This document shows positions 1 to 5,338 of a stretch of DNA of 6,449 nucleotides, piece after piece (within the stretch, counting starts at the first letter, position 1; every line of letters begins with the position of its first letter). The notes beneath the pieces were generated by a model, which was not told where the DNA came from, made no database searches, and worked only from the letters and a program-made list of their open reading frames with translations. The position numbers and the translations under genes are program-made. Source of the DNA: SAR324 cluster bacterium (GTDB lineage Bacteria > Bdellovibrionota > UBA2361 > JAAZON01); contig JAAZON010000501.1 of assembly GCA_012797725.1 (NCBI GenBank), positions 1 through 6,449 of the forward strand. The letters run 5' to 3'.

Positions 1-88
1 TCAACTCACTGCGCTAGCTGCGATCTCGAGCGATAAACAGTGACATTCGTGCCACCCTATTGGTTCGAAAGGGCCCCTAAAACTTTGT

Positions 89-108
89 AGGCTGCTTTAA
101 TGCAGCCT
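89..108. terminator. Perfect 7-bp stem-loop, possible weak terminator
   Basis: AGGCTGC at 89-95 pairs perfectly with GCAGCCT at 102-108 around a six-base loop. Read on the minus strand, downstream of the response-regulator gene, the stem is followed by ACAAAGTTTT. That gives only a short and interrupted T-run, so termination is a guess. The distance from the stop codon at 195 is about 87 bases. Confidence 0.35.
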
Positions 109-142
109 CTTCATGTCAAACTACTTAAAGCATGTGAACAGT

Positions 143-176
143 TAACCCGCATAACTACCCACAATGACTCGGGTTA
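143..176. repeat. Inverted repeat with two alternative pairings
   Basis: TAACCCG at 143-149 pairs with CGGGTTA at 170-176 around a 20-base loop. An overlapping alternative pairs CATAAC with GTTATG. The element begins about 20 bases past the stop of the response-regulator gene, so it may form a 3' structure in that mRNA. No T-run follows in either direction, so it is not a typical intrinsic terminator. Confidence 0.35.
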
Positions 177-194
177 TGAGATTGACTTCCGTAT

Positions 195-599
195 CTATTG
201 AACTACTGCTGTATCATCAAGGAGAGCCAAGAGATCCTTGGAATTTGTTGGTTTCGCAAATGCTTGAATTGGATCCAATAAATTAGCCAGACGATTCATT
301 GCAGATGGAGGAAGTGAGCTTAGCACAATGACGGTGCTTTCGGGGAGCACGCTTGCCAGTTCCTTGGCGGTCTTAAATCCAACCTCATGAGTATATTTGT
401 ATTGTTGTTGGCGAGCACCACTGGTGTAGGGCATGCAGAGATCGCATAAAATAAAGTCAAAGCGCTCTCCGGCGATCAGGATTGCATAGGCTTCTTCGAC
501 ATTGGAGGCTTCACGAACTCTATAGCCTTTTTCTTCCAGGACTAAGCCTGCAATTTCACGAAAATTATCGTCGTCGTCAATTATAAGAATGTCCTGCAT
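195..599 (-). CDS. Single-domain response regulator (receiver domain only)
   Basis: A stand-alone receiver domain of 134 residues, expected in the cytoplasm, that takes a phosphoryl group from a histidine kinase or phosphotransfer protein. Visible hallmarks are the acidic cluster IIDDDD (residues 6-11), the phospho-acceptor Asp53 in ILCDLCMP, the switch-position Ser94/Ser95 after VIVL, and the conserved Lys116-Pro117 (AFAKP). No DNA-binding or enzymatic output domain follows, as in CheY- or Spo0F-like proteins. The segment between MP (56-57) and the usual Gly (74) is about a dozen residues longer than in typical receivers and rich in Gln, Tyr and Arg. The ATG at 597-599 is supported by AAGGA about seven bases upstream. 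No kinase gene lies in the window, so the partner is unknown. The family call is secure; the pathway is not. Confidence 0.93.
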   Translation of the reverse strand: MQDILIIDDDDNFREIAGLVLEEKGYRVREASNVEEAYAILIAGERFDFILCDLCMPYTSGARQQQYKYTHEVGFKTAKELASVLPESTVIVLSSLPPSAMNRLANLLDPIQAFAKPTNSKDLLALLDDTAVVQ

Positions 600-709
600 C
601 GCCCAATCCTTGCGCTACTTTCTTCCTCTCTTTTATCGACGGATTCGAGTAAGATCTTGAGATGAAAACATGTAACTTGATGCTGCTACTGGACAAAATC
701 GCTGTTCCT

Positions 710-734
710 GTTCACTATGAAGTGTAAAGTGAAC
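710..734. promoter_or_regulatory. Inverted repeat in the divergent region, possible operator
   Basis: GTTCACT at 710-716 and AGTGAAC at 728-734 form a perfect 7-bp inverted repeat with an 11-base spacer. Inside it, CACT and AGTG can also pair, and AAGTG occurs twice seven bases apart. The repeat ends ten bases before TAATAT (744-749), a fair -10 candidate for the gene starting at 809, so it would cover the -35 zone. This fits a regulator-binding site between the divergent response-regulator and DUF2845 genes, but no regulator is identified. Confidence 0.4.
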
Positions 735-743
735 GATTTAGGG

Positions 744-749
744 TAATAT
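744..749 (+). promoter_or_regulatory. Candidate -10 box for the DUF2845 gene
   Basis: TAATAT lies about 60 bases upstream of the ATG at 809 and resembles a sigma-70 -10 hexamer. No good -35 hexamer sits 16-18 bases upstream; that space is occupied by the inverted repeat. An activator-dependent promoter would explain this, but chance in A+T-rich DNA is also possible. Confidence 0.25.
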
Positions 750-808
750 GTTGAAGTTCTAACATTTATCTATCAAAGATCGTATCCGCAGAGAGAAAGG
801 GTGTAACT

Positions 809-1135
809 ATGAAGATAGTTTTGGCTTTGTTTGGCTTGGTCGTTTTGTACGCCCAATCGGTTCTTGCCGATTTTCGCTGTCCATCTACAGGAAAGATTGT
901 GAGTGAAGGAATGACTGCTTATGAGGTGGAGGCGGCATGTGGGTCTCCCTCCGCCAAAAATCGTTTAAACACTGATGCAAGCTTAACTGGTCTTCCAGCC
1001 GTGGAAGAATGGACTTATAACTTTGGCTCCGCACGCCTGCTGCGTAAGTTACGCTTCGAAGGTGGAGTCTTAAAAAGCGAAGAAGTTGGAAGCTACGGCA
1101 CTGAGAAGAGCGCCAAGCCAACAGAAAAGAAGTAG
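809..1135 (+). CDS. Exported DUF2845 family protein
   Basis: A small secreted protein of unknown function, 108 residues. It begins with a clear Sec signal peptide: Lys2, a hydrophobic core at residues 3-15, and a likely cleavage site after VLA at 20. The mature part shows the DUF2845 pattern. A first cysteine (FRC, Cys24) is followed by IVSEGMTAYEVEAACGSP (Cys44), then by EEWTYNFG and LLRKLRFEGGVLKSEE, which correspond to the family's W-x-Y-x-F-G and R-x-x-x-F-x-x-G-x-L segments. The two cysteines may form a disulphide bond outside the cytoplasm. The N-terminal part recalls the small BamE/SmpA-type fold, but I see no lipobox. The last ten residues are Lys-rich. AAGGG about seven bases before the ATG supports the start. 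The gene stands alone on its strand, divergent from the response regulator. Confidence 0.85.
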   Translation: MKIVLALFGLVVLYAQSVLADFRCPSTGKIVSEGMTAYEVEAACGSPSAKNRLNTDASLTGLPAVEEWTYNFGSARLLRKLRFEGGVLKSEEVGSYGTEKSAKPTEKK

Positions 1136-1197
1136 TAATCCTGTACAGTGCTTAAGAAAAGCAGACTGCTGTAGAAGTGCCAGACGCCGCTATTTAG

Positions 1198-1485
1198 ATT
1201 GTCAAAGAATCTGCAGGGAAGGCGTCGAGGCAATGGGCCGAAGGGGGAACGAAGCGAAGCGGAGGACCGGCCGCGTGCATGAAGAAGATCTTCGAAGTTG
1301 ACCCACTCGTCTGCAAAAGGTGCGGCGGCCAAATGAAGATAATTGCCTTTATCACCGACCCCAAAGAGGCCTTGGTTATTGCCAAGTCTCTCGGTATCCC
1401 TCCATTCGAGAAGCCCCAGTCAGTGAGAGGGCCGCCGACAGGAGAGCTTCGCTATGAACCCCTCGATGACAATTGGGATGCTTGA
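1198..1485 (+). pseudogene. IS91-family transposase, C-terminal remnant
   Basis: The frame is open from just after a TAG at 1195-1197. From the ATG at 1279 it reads MKKIFEVDPLVCKRCGGQ followed by MKIIAFI, then a Pro-rich tail ending in a TGA at 1483-1485. This matches the conserved end of IS91/IS801-type (Y2) rolling-circle transposases, where a K-x-(F/Y)-E-V-D-P-L segment leads into a CxxCGG zinc-ribbon half and (M)-(K/R)-I-I-A-F-I. Those proteins are typically about 400-500 residues, so only the last 70-95 residues remain. The HUH and catalytic tyrosine motifs are absent. The sequence is clearly richer in G+C than its neighbours. No ribosome-binding site precedes ATG 1279, so it is probably not translated as a separate protein. 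Family assignment is strong; function is lost. Confidence 0.8.
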
Positions 1486-1968
1486 ATGCTCTGCGCTTCG
1501 ACGCCTCTCTTGTGCCTGCACTCCAAAAAACACTCGGCGCTGCTTCTGAAATTGGCCATCAAATTTGACAACCTGCCTAAGACCAAAAGCCCCCGTCCCG
1601 CGCCACGAGCAATACAATCGAGCACCGCTCATCGAGCTAACGTCCCATCATGTATAGGGAAAACCTTCAAGCTACTTGAACGAACTTATTTGTTTTTCCT
1701 AATCATCAATGAAAACCAGTTGCTTACTAAAGCTTATGCTGTTTGTCAGAACGCTCAGCACAATTCAATTTCAACCGCTATTAATTCAAAAGCCGCAAAA
1801 ATAGCCTCTCTTTCAAGAGATGCGATCACAGCAGATGACATTTTACCTAAGATCAATAAGATCGCCGACGCCTTTATTCAGTTCAGCGAAATTTTAAAAC
1901 TTCAGAGCAACCAATTCATAGCGATAAAGAATGTGGTAGTTGCTTCTGCGTTGTTTCAGAGTAAGTAA
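1486..1968 (+). CDS. Hypothetical, chimeric-looking ORF (160 codons)
   Basis: I do not recognise this ORF. Its ATG directly follows the stop of the transposase remnant with no spacer and no ribosome-binding site. The first 55 or so codons lie in the G+C-rich DNA that continues from the remnant and read like non-coding sequence (many Ser, Pro, Arg, His). From about 1680 the DNA becomes A+T-rich and the protein looks more natural: a helical, amphipathic stretch including SLSRDAITADDILPKINKIA and a C-terminus ending in ASALFQSK. One reading is that the second half is the tail of an older gene truncated when the IS91 element inserted, now fused by chance to element DNA. It may not be expressed. 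Confidence 0.25.
   Translation: MLCASTPLLCLHSKKHSALLLKLAIKFDNLPKTKSPRPAPRAIQSSTAHRANVPSCIGKTFKLLERTYLFFLIINENQLLTKAYAVCQNAQHNSISTAINSKAAKIASLSRDAITADDILPKINKIADAFIQFSEILKLQSNQFIAIKNVVVASALFQSK
1617..1637. repeat. Short direct repeat and hairpin near the likely IS end
   Basis: ATCGAGC occurs at 1617-1623 and again at 1631-1637. Between and overlapping them, GAGC (1620-1623) and GCTC (1627-1630) form a four-base-pair hairpin with a three-base loop. The site lies just before the drop from G+C-rich to A+T-rich DNA and about 130 bases past the transposase stop. Rolling-circle elements of the IS91 family carry small hairpins near the end that follows the transposase gene, so this could mark that end. 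The structure is short and could be chance. Confidence 0.25.
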
Positions 1969-2004
1969 GCAGTCCCGATCAAATCAGTCACTTTTTTTAA
2001 AAAA
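1969..2004. other. Spacer between convergent ORFs with a T/A tract
   Basis: The 36 bases between the chimeric ORF and the end of the DUF2079 fragment include seven T followed by six A near 1992-2004. The tract is self-complementary but has no G+C-rich stem, so it is not a standard terminator in either direction. Confidence 0.3.
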
Positions 2005-2931
2005 TTAAGGTCTAACTTTTTGTAACGCACAACGAATTGTATACCTCTCTGTCTCGCCACAATGAACCGACCAACTTCTTAAATACAAAGAAAGTCGGTG
2101 CTCTGTCGCTTTGCTCAAAACAATATGATCAAAGTGAGCCAACATTTTGTTAGCATGATACAGCCGTATTGTCTGCTTGTTGCTAGCAAAGATGCTGGCG
2201 GTATAATCATCTGCGATAACAACCTTCTCAGGAGTAATCGTTTCTTTTACTTCAGAATAAGCAGAGGGAATTGAAAATCCTCTCTTAAATATCAACCGTG
2301 TATTAATTCTAGGTCCAATCAACGATATTAATATCAAAGAAAAAAAGGCGCTCTTTATTAGTTTTTCGCTTTTGATGATTGGAATGGTGAAAGCAAGAAA
2401 AGCGAAGAGGACTGGAGTAATCGAGTAGTAATTAAAAGGTTTATACATGTTCGGGAAGTTTGTCAGCACTATCGCACCATAATTATAGCCGACCACCAAT
2501 AAGAGAAGAAAACTTTGAACTAAAGTTCTGCGTGAATGTAAGAACAAAAATGGTACTACAGGTGAAAGACTTTTAATGAGCCAAATCAATTTTTCAAAAA
2601 TTATGCTTTTGTTTAACAATTCACTGATAGAACTAATCCTGCTTAAACCATCAAGTGTTGAAACCCACAGCCAATTTGGCAATACCTTGGTATATAAAAC
2701 AAAGACAACCAAACCAAAGAGAGACAGTAGAAACGAAGAAAATCGTAAGCTCTTATTGCTAATAGCGTAGTAAAGTGAAAGACCAAAGATGTTGAGCCCA
2801 AGGGTTTCTTTGAAGAGAAGTGCAGGAATTAATATCAGAAGTTTTAAAAAATGCTTCCCCGATAAGTGTGCACACATACTCCAAACAAGAAAAGGTAAGG
2901 CAAGAACTTCATCGTGAGTTTCCCAACTCAA
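2005..2931 (-). pseudogene. DUF2079 membrane protein, C-terminal part of a broken gene
   Basis: About 308 codons from the TTG at 2929-2931; the frame is actually open from just after the TAA at 2971-2973, so TTG is probably not a true start. The opening SWETHDEVLALPFL corresponds to the conserved (F)-D-F-H-P-E-x-L-A-L-P segment of DUF2079 proteins. KETLGL follows near residues 42-47. There are about eight hydrophobic segments, and NYYSITPVLFAFLAF near 165-180 matches the family's Tyr-rich membrane motif. The soluble tail after about residue 210 reads PEKVVIADD and later DHIVLS. It ends at a natural stop. DUF2079 proteins are polytopic and related to GT-C glycosyltransferases, so a sugar-transfer role in the envelope was possible. 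Together with the N-terminal part the length is near 495 residues, about full for the family. Confidence 0.75.
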
Positions 2932-3010
2932 CCCAATCCTAACAGCAGGTAATAGTAATGCTGCAAAGGTTTAAACAGACGCTTTTAAATTGTCTCCCGA
3001 GTTAAAAAAA
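2932..3010 (-). other. Lesion joining the two DUF2079 fragments
   Basis: The N-terminal fragment reads GIFRLFF and hits TAA (3002-3004) directly after a run of seven T on the coding strand. Skipping one T restores a frame reading FFNSGDNLKASV, then a second TAA at 2971-2973, then TFAALLLPAVRIGLSWETHDE, which runs into the C-terminal fragment. The spacing from the RLFF segment to the THDE segment, about 30 residues, fits intact family members. Two independent lesions are therefore present, a homopolymer indel and a nonsense codon. This argues for a true pseudogene rather than a single sequencing error or a programmed frameshift. Confidence 0.75.
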
Positions 3011-3496
3011 CAGCCTGAATATTCCAACGACAAGAACCGTAATTGAAATTACATGTGCACCGATAAGCAGATTTTCAGCGGGGACACCAATCTTGCTTAT
3101 CAATCCAAATATGAAGAGATAGGGTGAAAGATGGTGTGTAAAAAAATTGTTCCAATCAGTTCCAATTAGTGAAGTCGTAAAACTGTTGTTTTTTGCTACT
3201 TGATAAATGAGTTGAGAAAAAATCCCAAAGTCAATTCCCTGACGCCCGTCTCTCAAATAAGCAACCTGTATTAGTCCTATGAAGATCGGGTATAAAGAAA
3301 TAAGCACGAACAGCAGATATGAAAGTCGTAAGGTAATTCTATATCTGACAATTAAAAAAATCGGCAGCAAGAGCAAAGAAGCACACCTTAGTTGCCCACC
3401 GTAGTAAAAAATGACGCCCATTATCGCAGCCAACAGCAACGACAGTCCTTGATAGATATCGTCTCCGCTTACGCTATTTTCAGTATTTGCAGCCAT
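3002..3496 (-). pseudogene. DUF2079 membrane protein, N-terminal part of a broken gene
   Basis: This fragment has 164 codons from the ATG at 3494-3496. An in-frame TAA two codons upstream shows the gene cannot start earlier. Hydrophobic segments lie near residues 19-33, 40-50, 58-80 and 140-164. The loop after the third contains GIDFGIFSQLIYQVAK (residues 87-102), the DUF2079 D-x-G-I-F-x-Q signature, and then FFTHHLSPYLFIF (118-130), which matches the conserved H-(F/L)-S-P segment. In GT-C enzymes, acidic residues in this first loop are catalytic or bind metal; Asp89 is the likely equivalent. The ribosome-binding site is poor: GGAG lies about 13 bases before the ATG. The start overlaps the end of the upstream recombinase fragment by 17 bases. 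Translation stops at the seven-T tract. If expressed, the product would lack most membrane spans. Confidence 0.75.
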
Positions 3497-3761
3497 TTTT
3501 TATACTGCGCTCCATTTTCACATTGGCATAGGGTTCTAGCAAGAGTTTTTGCTGGTTTTCGTTCTCCAGAATAATAATATTCGTTTCCTGCCGTCTCTTC
3601 CTCTTTGTTCCCTCCGCTCTACCAACCAGCAACTCAGCCTTATGAATAACCTCAAGATGCGAGTAATGCTTCTCCAACATCGCAATAGCAGTCTCCATAT
3701 TTTTTGCCAACGAATAGTTTCTAGATGATGATCCAGACTGATCGCCAAAATTATGTCGCAT
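3480..3761 (-). pseudogene. Probable tyrosine recombinase, C-terminal scrap
   Basis: A 93-codon ORF. SLAKNMETAIAMLEKHYSHL (residues 17-36) closely follows the end of the catalytic domain in phage-type integrases, where L-(A/S)-K-x-M-G-T-S-x-x-M-(I/L)-E-x-H-Y-(S/G)-H carries the nucleophilic tyrosine; here that would be Tyr33. MRHNF at residues 1-5 sits where S-L-R-H-T-F/Y-A-T should be, giving a plausible catalytic Arg2. The stretch between (GDQSGSSSRN) is unlike the family and a few residues shorter, suggesting rearrangement. After residue 47 the protein is Lys/Arg-rich, then diverges. Integrases are usually 300-450 residues, so this is only the tail. AAGG seven bases before the ATG could still allow translation. 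An adjacent frame upstream (about 3765-3853) is open and Arg/Leu-rich and may be the preceding piece, shifted in frame. Confidence 0.55.
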
Positions 3762-3772
3762 CTTAAAGCCTT

Positions 3773-3828
3773 CTATCTCTCCTTAGAAGTTTCAATGCAT
3801 CCTTCCGAAATGTTCTGAAGAGAGATAG
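3773..3828. repeat. Inverted repeat downstream of the PDZ gene
   Basis: CTATCTCTC at 3773-3781 and GAGAGATAG at 3820-3828 are perfect 9-bp inverted arms, extendable to about 12 bp with one bulged base, around a 38-base interior. It lies 34 bases past the PDZ stop and just upstream of the recombinase scrap. No T-run follows on the minus strand. It could be a 3' mRNA structure, the scar of a small insertion, or a recombination site; the sequence does not decide. Confidence 0.4.
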
Positions 3829-3861
3829 TTTAGTAGAATCCGCCGGACCTTAGAAAGGATT

Positions 3862-4512
3862 TCAGGGTAAACTAATAAATAAGTCCATCGGCCGACCATA
3901 ACGTAGGATCCTCAATGAGTGCTCACCCTGTGCCGCCATCGCAATCCAGGACGATAATTGTTTCTCTTTTGTTATTTGTCGGCCATTAAACTCAACAATC
4001 AAGTCCCCAAGCCTTAAACCCGCTAGGGCTGCAGGACTTCCTTTTGCAACTCCTGTCACAGCCTCACCTGGTACTATGGATGATGGGACACCAACACCAC
4101 GTTCTTCTCTGCGTTCGAAATGAGTTGTCATTCCAGTCCAAGTAACTCTTTTCGGGGTCACCGGGTTAGCTGTAAAGTTTTGAGTGGGTGTGATGTTAGT
4201 CTCAGGAAGATTAGTGTTGGTTGGATTTGCCTCTTTGGTCGGAAAATTCGTAGGCGTCTCTGATGCAATGTCTGGTGTCTGAGTAGAAGCGGCCAGAGTT
4301 GGAGGATCAAGAGCTAGAGGCTTTTCACTTAGTTCATGCAGAGGTTCATTGTTTCTATGCTCTAGGAAGAAAGAAAATGACGAAGTTAGAGCAATTAAAA
4401 TGAAAATAAAAATTCCAAAGCCTAAGAGAAGACCACTAATACCCATTCCTTCACTAGGTTCGGAAGTCTTTTTTTGCCAACTGGAATCGTCACGCATTTC
4501 AAATTTTCTCAA
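3862..4512 (-). CDS. Membrane-anchored PDZ-domain protein
   Basis: A protein of 216 residues from the TTG at 4510-4512, or 211 from the ATG at 4495-4497. Neither start has a strong ribosome-binding site; I slightly prefer the ATG. Numbering from TTG, a charged N-terminus is followed by one membrane span (about residues 24-49). A low-complexity linker rich in Thr, Pro and Asn follows (about 65-120), then a C-terminal PDZ domain (about 138-215). The PDZ part shows GVGVPSSIVPG as a possible carboxylate-binding loop region, AVTGVAKGSPAALAGLRLGD (the G-S-P-A-x-x-A-G-L-x-x-G-D core), and IVEFNGRQI. No protease or chaperone domain is attached, unlike DegP or RseP. The arrangement of one span, linker and C-terminal PDZ recalls GspC-type scaffold proteins, but no HR domain is recognisable. 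A role in binding C-termini in the periplasm is inferred. It is divergent from the DUF192 gene. Confidence 0.85.
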   Translation of the reverse strand: MRKFEMRDDSSWQKKTSEPSEGMGISGLLLGFGIFIFILIALTSSFSFFLEHRNNEPLHELSEKPLALDPPTLAASTQTPDIASETPTNFPTKEANPTNTNLPETNITPTQNFTANPVTPKRVTWTGMTTHFERREERGVGVPSSIVPGEAVTGVAKGSPAALAGLRLGDLIVEFNGRQITKEKQLSSWIAMAAQGEHSLRILRYGRPMDLFISLP

Positions 4513-4580
4513 GATTTAACAAAAATTTTAGCGCTACGAGTTACAAGGTGACAATACTATTTGAAGCGTAATAAATTAGA

Positions 4581-4639
4581 GAGCTCAACTGATACGTGAA
4601 TGAAGAAGTGAGCTCACAATCTCAGTGTTGATAAACACT
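4581..4639. promoter_or_regulatory. Palindromes in the divergent PDZ/DUF192 spacer
   Basis: The 275-base spacer between the divergent genes carries GAGCTCA twice (4581-4587 and 4610-4616, 29 bases apart). The second copy lies inside the perfect 10-bp palindrome GTGAGCTCAC (4608-4617). A six-base-pair hairpin, AGTGTT-GATA-AACACT, follows at 4624-4639. These could be regulator sites serving either gene; no protein is known to bind them. Confidence 0.35.
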
Positions 4640-4671
4640 TGCAGCCAGGGAAGGGCTTTCTTGGTTTAACG

Positions 4672-4700
4672 TTTAATTAGCTACGGGTACTTGTTAAAAT
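4672..4700 (+). promoter_or_regulatory. Weak sigma-70-like promoter candidate for DUF192-galK
   Basis: TAAAAT at 4695-4700 is a good -10 match. TTTAAT at 4672-4677 is 17 bases upstream but matches the -35 consensus poorly. It would place transcription start near 4707, leaving a leader of about 80 bases before the ATG at 4788. Confidence 0.25.
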
Positions 4701-4787
4701 AGTGTGGAAATACACGGGATTATAAGCGGTAGACCTAAAAAGAATTACAGGTTATTTTCAGGGTGCTTTGATTGGAGATGAAAGAAT

Positions 4788-5297
4788 ATGGGCACCAACA
4801 AAAAATGGAGACGGCTGCTTTTTAAACAAGCAATTCTTCTTGCTGTATTCCTCGTCCTTCTAATAGGAGGTCTTGTTTATTTTGTCAGATGGTGGAAATT
4901 ATCCGAATTAGTTCAAGCACAATTTATAATGCCGAACGGCAAAACGAGTCCTCTTCTCTATCTTGAAGTTGCAAATGATCCAGCAAAACGAGCAAAAGGC
5001 CTCATGTACCGGAAAGAGCTTGATGATGATGGCGGCATGCTCTTTGTTTTTCCTACTGAATCTGAGCATAAGTTTTGGATGAGAAATACATACATTTCAC
5101 TGGATATGATTCATATCGGCCGTGATCAAAAGGTCGTTGGCATTCTGGAAAATCGTCCGGTATTCTCGGAGGAATCTAAGGGAGTGGGGAAGCCAGCACT
5201 TTATGTGATAGAAGTCAGGGGAGGTTTGTTAAAGCAATGGGGTTTGGAGCCTGGTTCTAAGTTGGAGTTTAAATCTCCAGTTCCTGAAGCTCGTTAG
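4788..5297 (+). CDS. Membrane-anchored DUF192 family protein
   Basis: 169 residues. A basic N-terminus (KKWRR, 5-9) and one membrane span (about 12-33) place the rest outside the cytoplasm. The domain from about 45 to 163 is a full DUF192: LEVANDPAKRAKGLMYRKEL (59-78) matches the family's R-x-x-G-L-M-(F/Y)-R segment. DGGMLFVF (81-88), KFWMRNTYISLDMIHI (95-110), then KVVGILEN and YVIEVRGGLLKQWGLEPG follow in the expected order. DUF192 proteins are small beta-rich domains of unknown biochemical role, often with a signal peptide or anchor; the length here is usual. GGAG ten bases before the ATG is a slightly distant ribosome-binding site. galK follows after 41 bases on the same strand, so the two are probably co-transcribed, though no functional link between the families is known to me. 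Confidence 0.92.
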   Translation: MGTNKKWRRLLFKQAILLAVFLVLLIGGLVYFVRWWKLSELVQAQFIMPNGKTSPLLYLEVANDPAKRAKGLMYRKELDDDGGMLFVFPTESEHKFWMRNTYISLDMIHIGRDQKVVGILENRPVFSEESKGVGKPALYVIEVRGGLLKQWGLEPGSKLEFKSPVPEAR

Positions 5298-5327
5298 TTG
5301 TAATAGTTTGAACGCGTAGTTATGGTC

Positions 5328-5333
5328 AAGGAG
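5328..5333 (+). promoter_or_regulatory. Ribosome-binding site of galK
   Basis: AAGGAG is a near-perfect Shine-Dalgarno sequence. It lies five bases before the ATG at 5339 and eight before a second, adjacent in-frame ATG at 5342. The latter has the more usual spacing, so the true start may be one codon later than annotated. Confidence 0.7.
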
Positions 5334-5338
5334 AATCT

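Larger units (their letters stand above)
1..194. other. Gene-free left edge
   Basis: I recognise no gene here. On the plus strand one frame is open from the edge to a TGA at 41-43 and reads QLTALAAISSDKQ; this could be the last residues of a gene starting outside the window, but it is far too short to support. The rest is the 3' flank of the minus-strand response-regulator gene and holds two inverted repeats, listed separately. Confidence 0.5.

Noticed and set aside
60..76. GGTTCGAA resembling the T-loop of a tRNA
   Set aside because: No matching five-base-pair T stem, acceptor stem or anticodon arm can be folded around it on either strand.
688..704. Possible sigma-54 promoter (CTGGAC ... 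CGCTG)
   Set aside because: The GG and GC dinucleotides are two bases too close together and the rest of the consensus is not matched.
885..1332. Open frames on the minus strand (885-1121, 1093-1332, 1194-1385) and a plus frame at 1086-1301
   Set aside because: They overlap the DUF2845 gene or the IS91 remnant, have no ribosome-binding site, and read like shadow translations.
1420..1632. Minus-strand ORF of 70 codons
   Set aside because: It is antisense to the IS91 remnant and its G+C-rich tail, with no recognisable domain; most likely a product of base composition.
2576..2770. Plus-strand ORF of 64 codons inside the DUF2079 fragment
   Set aside because: It is antisense to clearly recognisable family sequence and has no ribosome-binding site.
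2960..3010. Programmed ribosomal frameshift or transcriptional slippage at the seven-T tract
   Set aside because: Even after shifting frame, translation would meet TAA at 2971-2973 within about a dozen codons, so the tract alone cannot yield a full protein.
3392..3748. Plus-strand ORF 3392-3574 and a second minus-strand frame 3536-3748
   Set aside because: Both are out-of-frame shadows of the DUF2079 start and the recombinase scrap; neither shows a domain.
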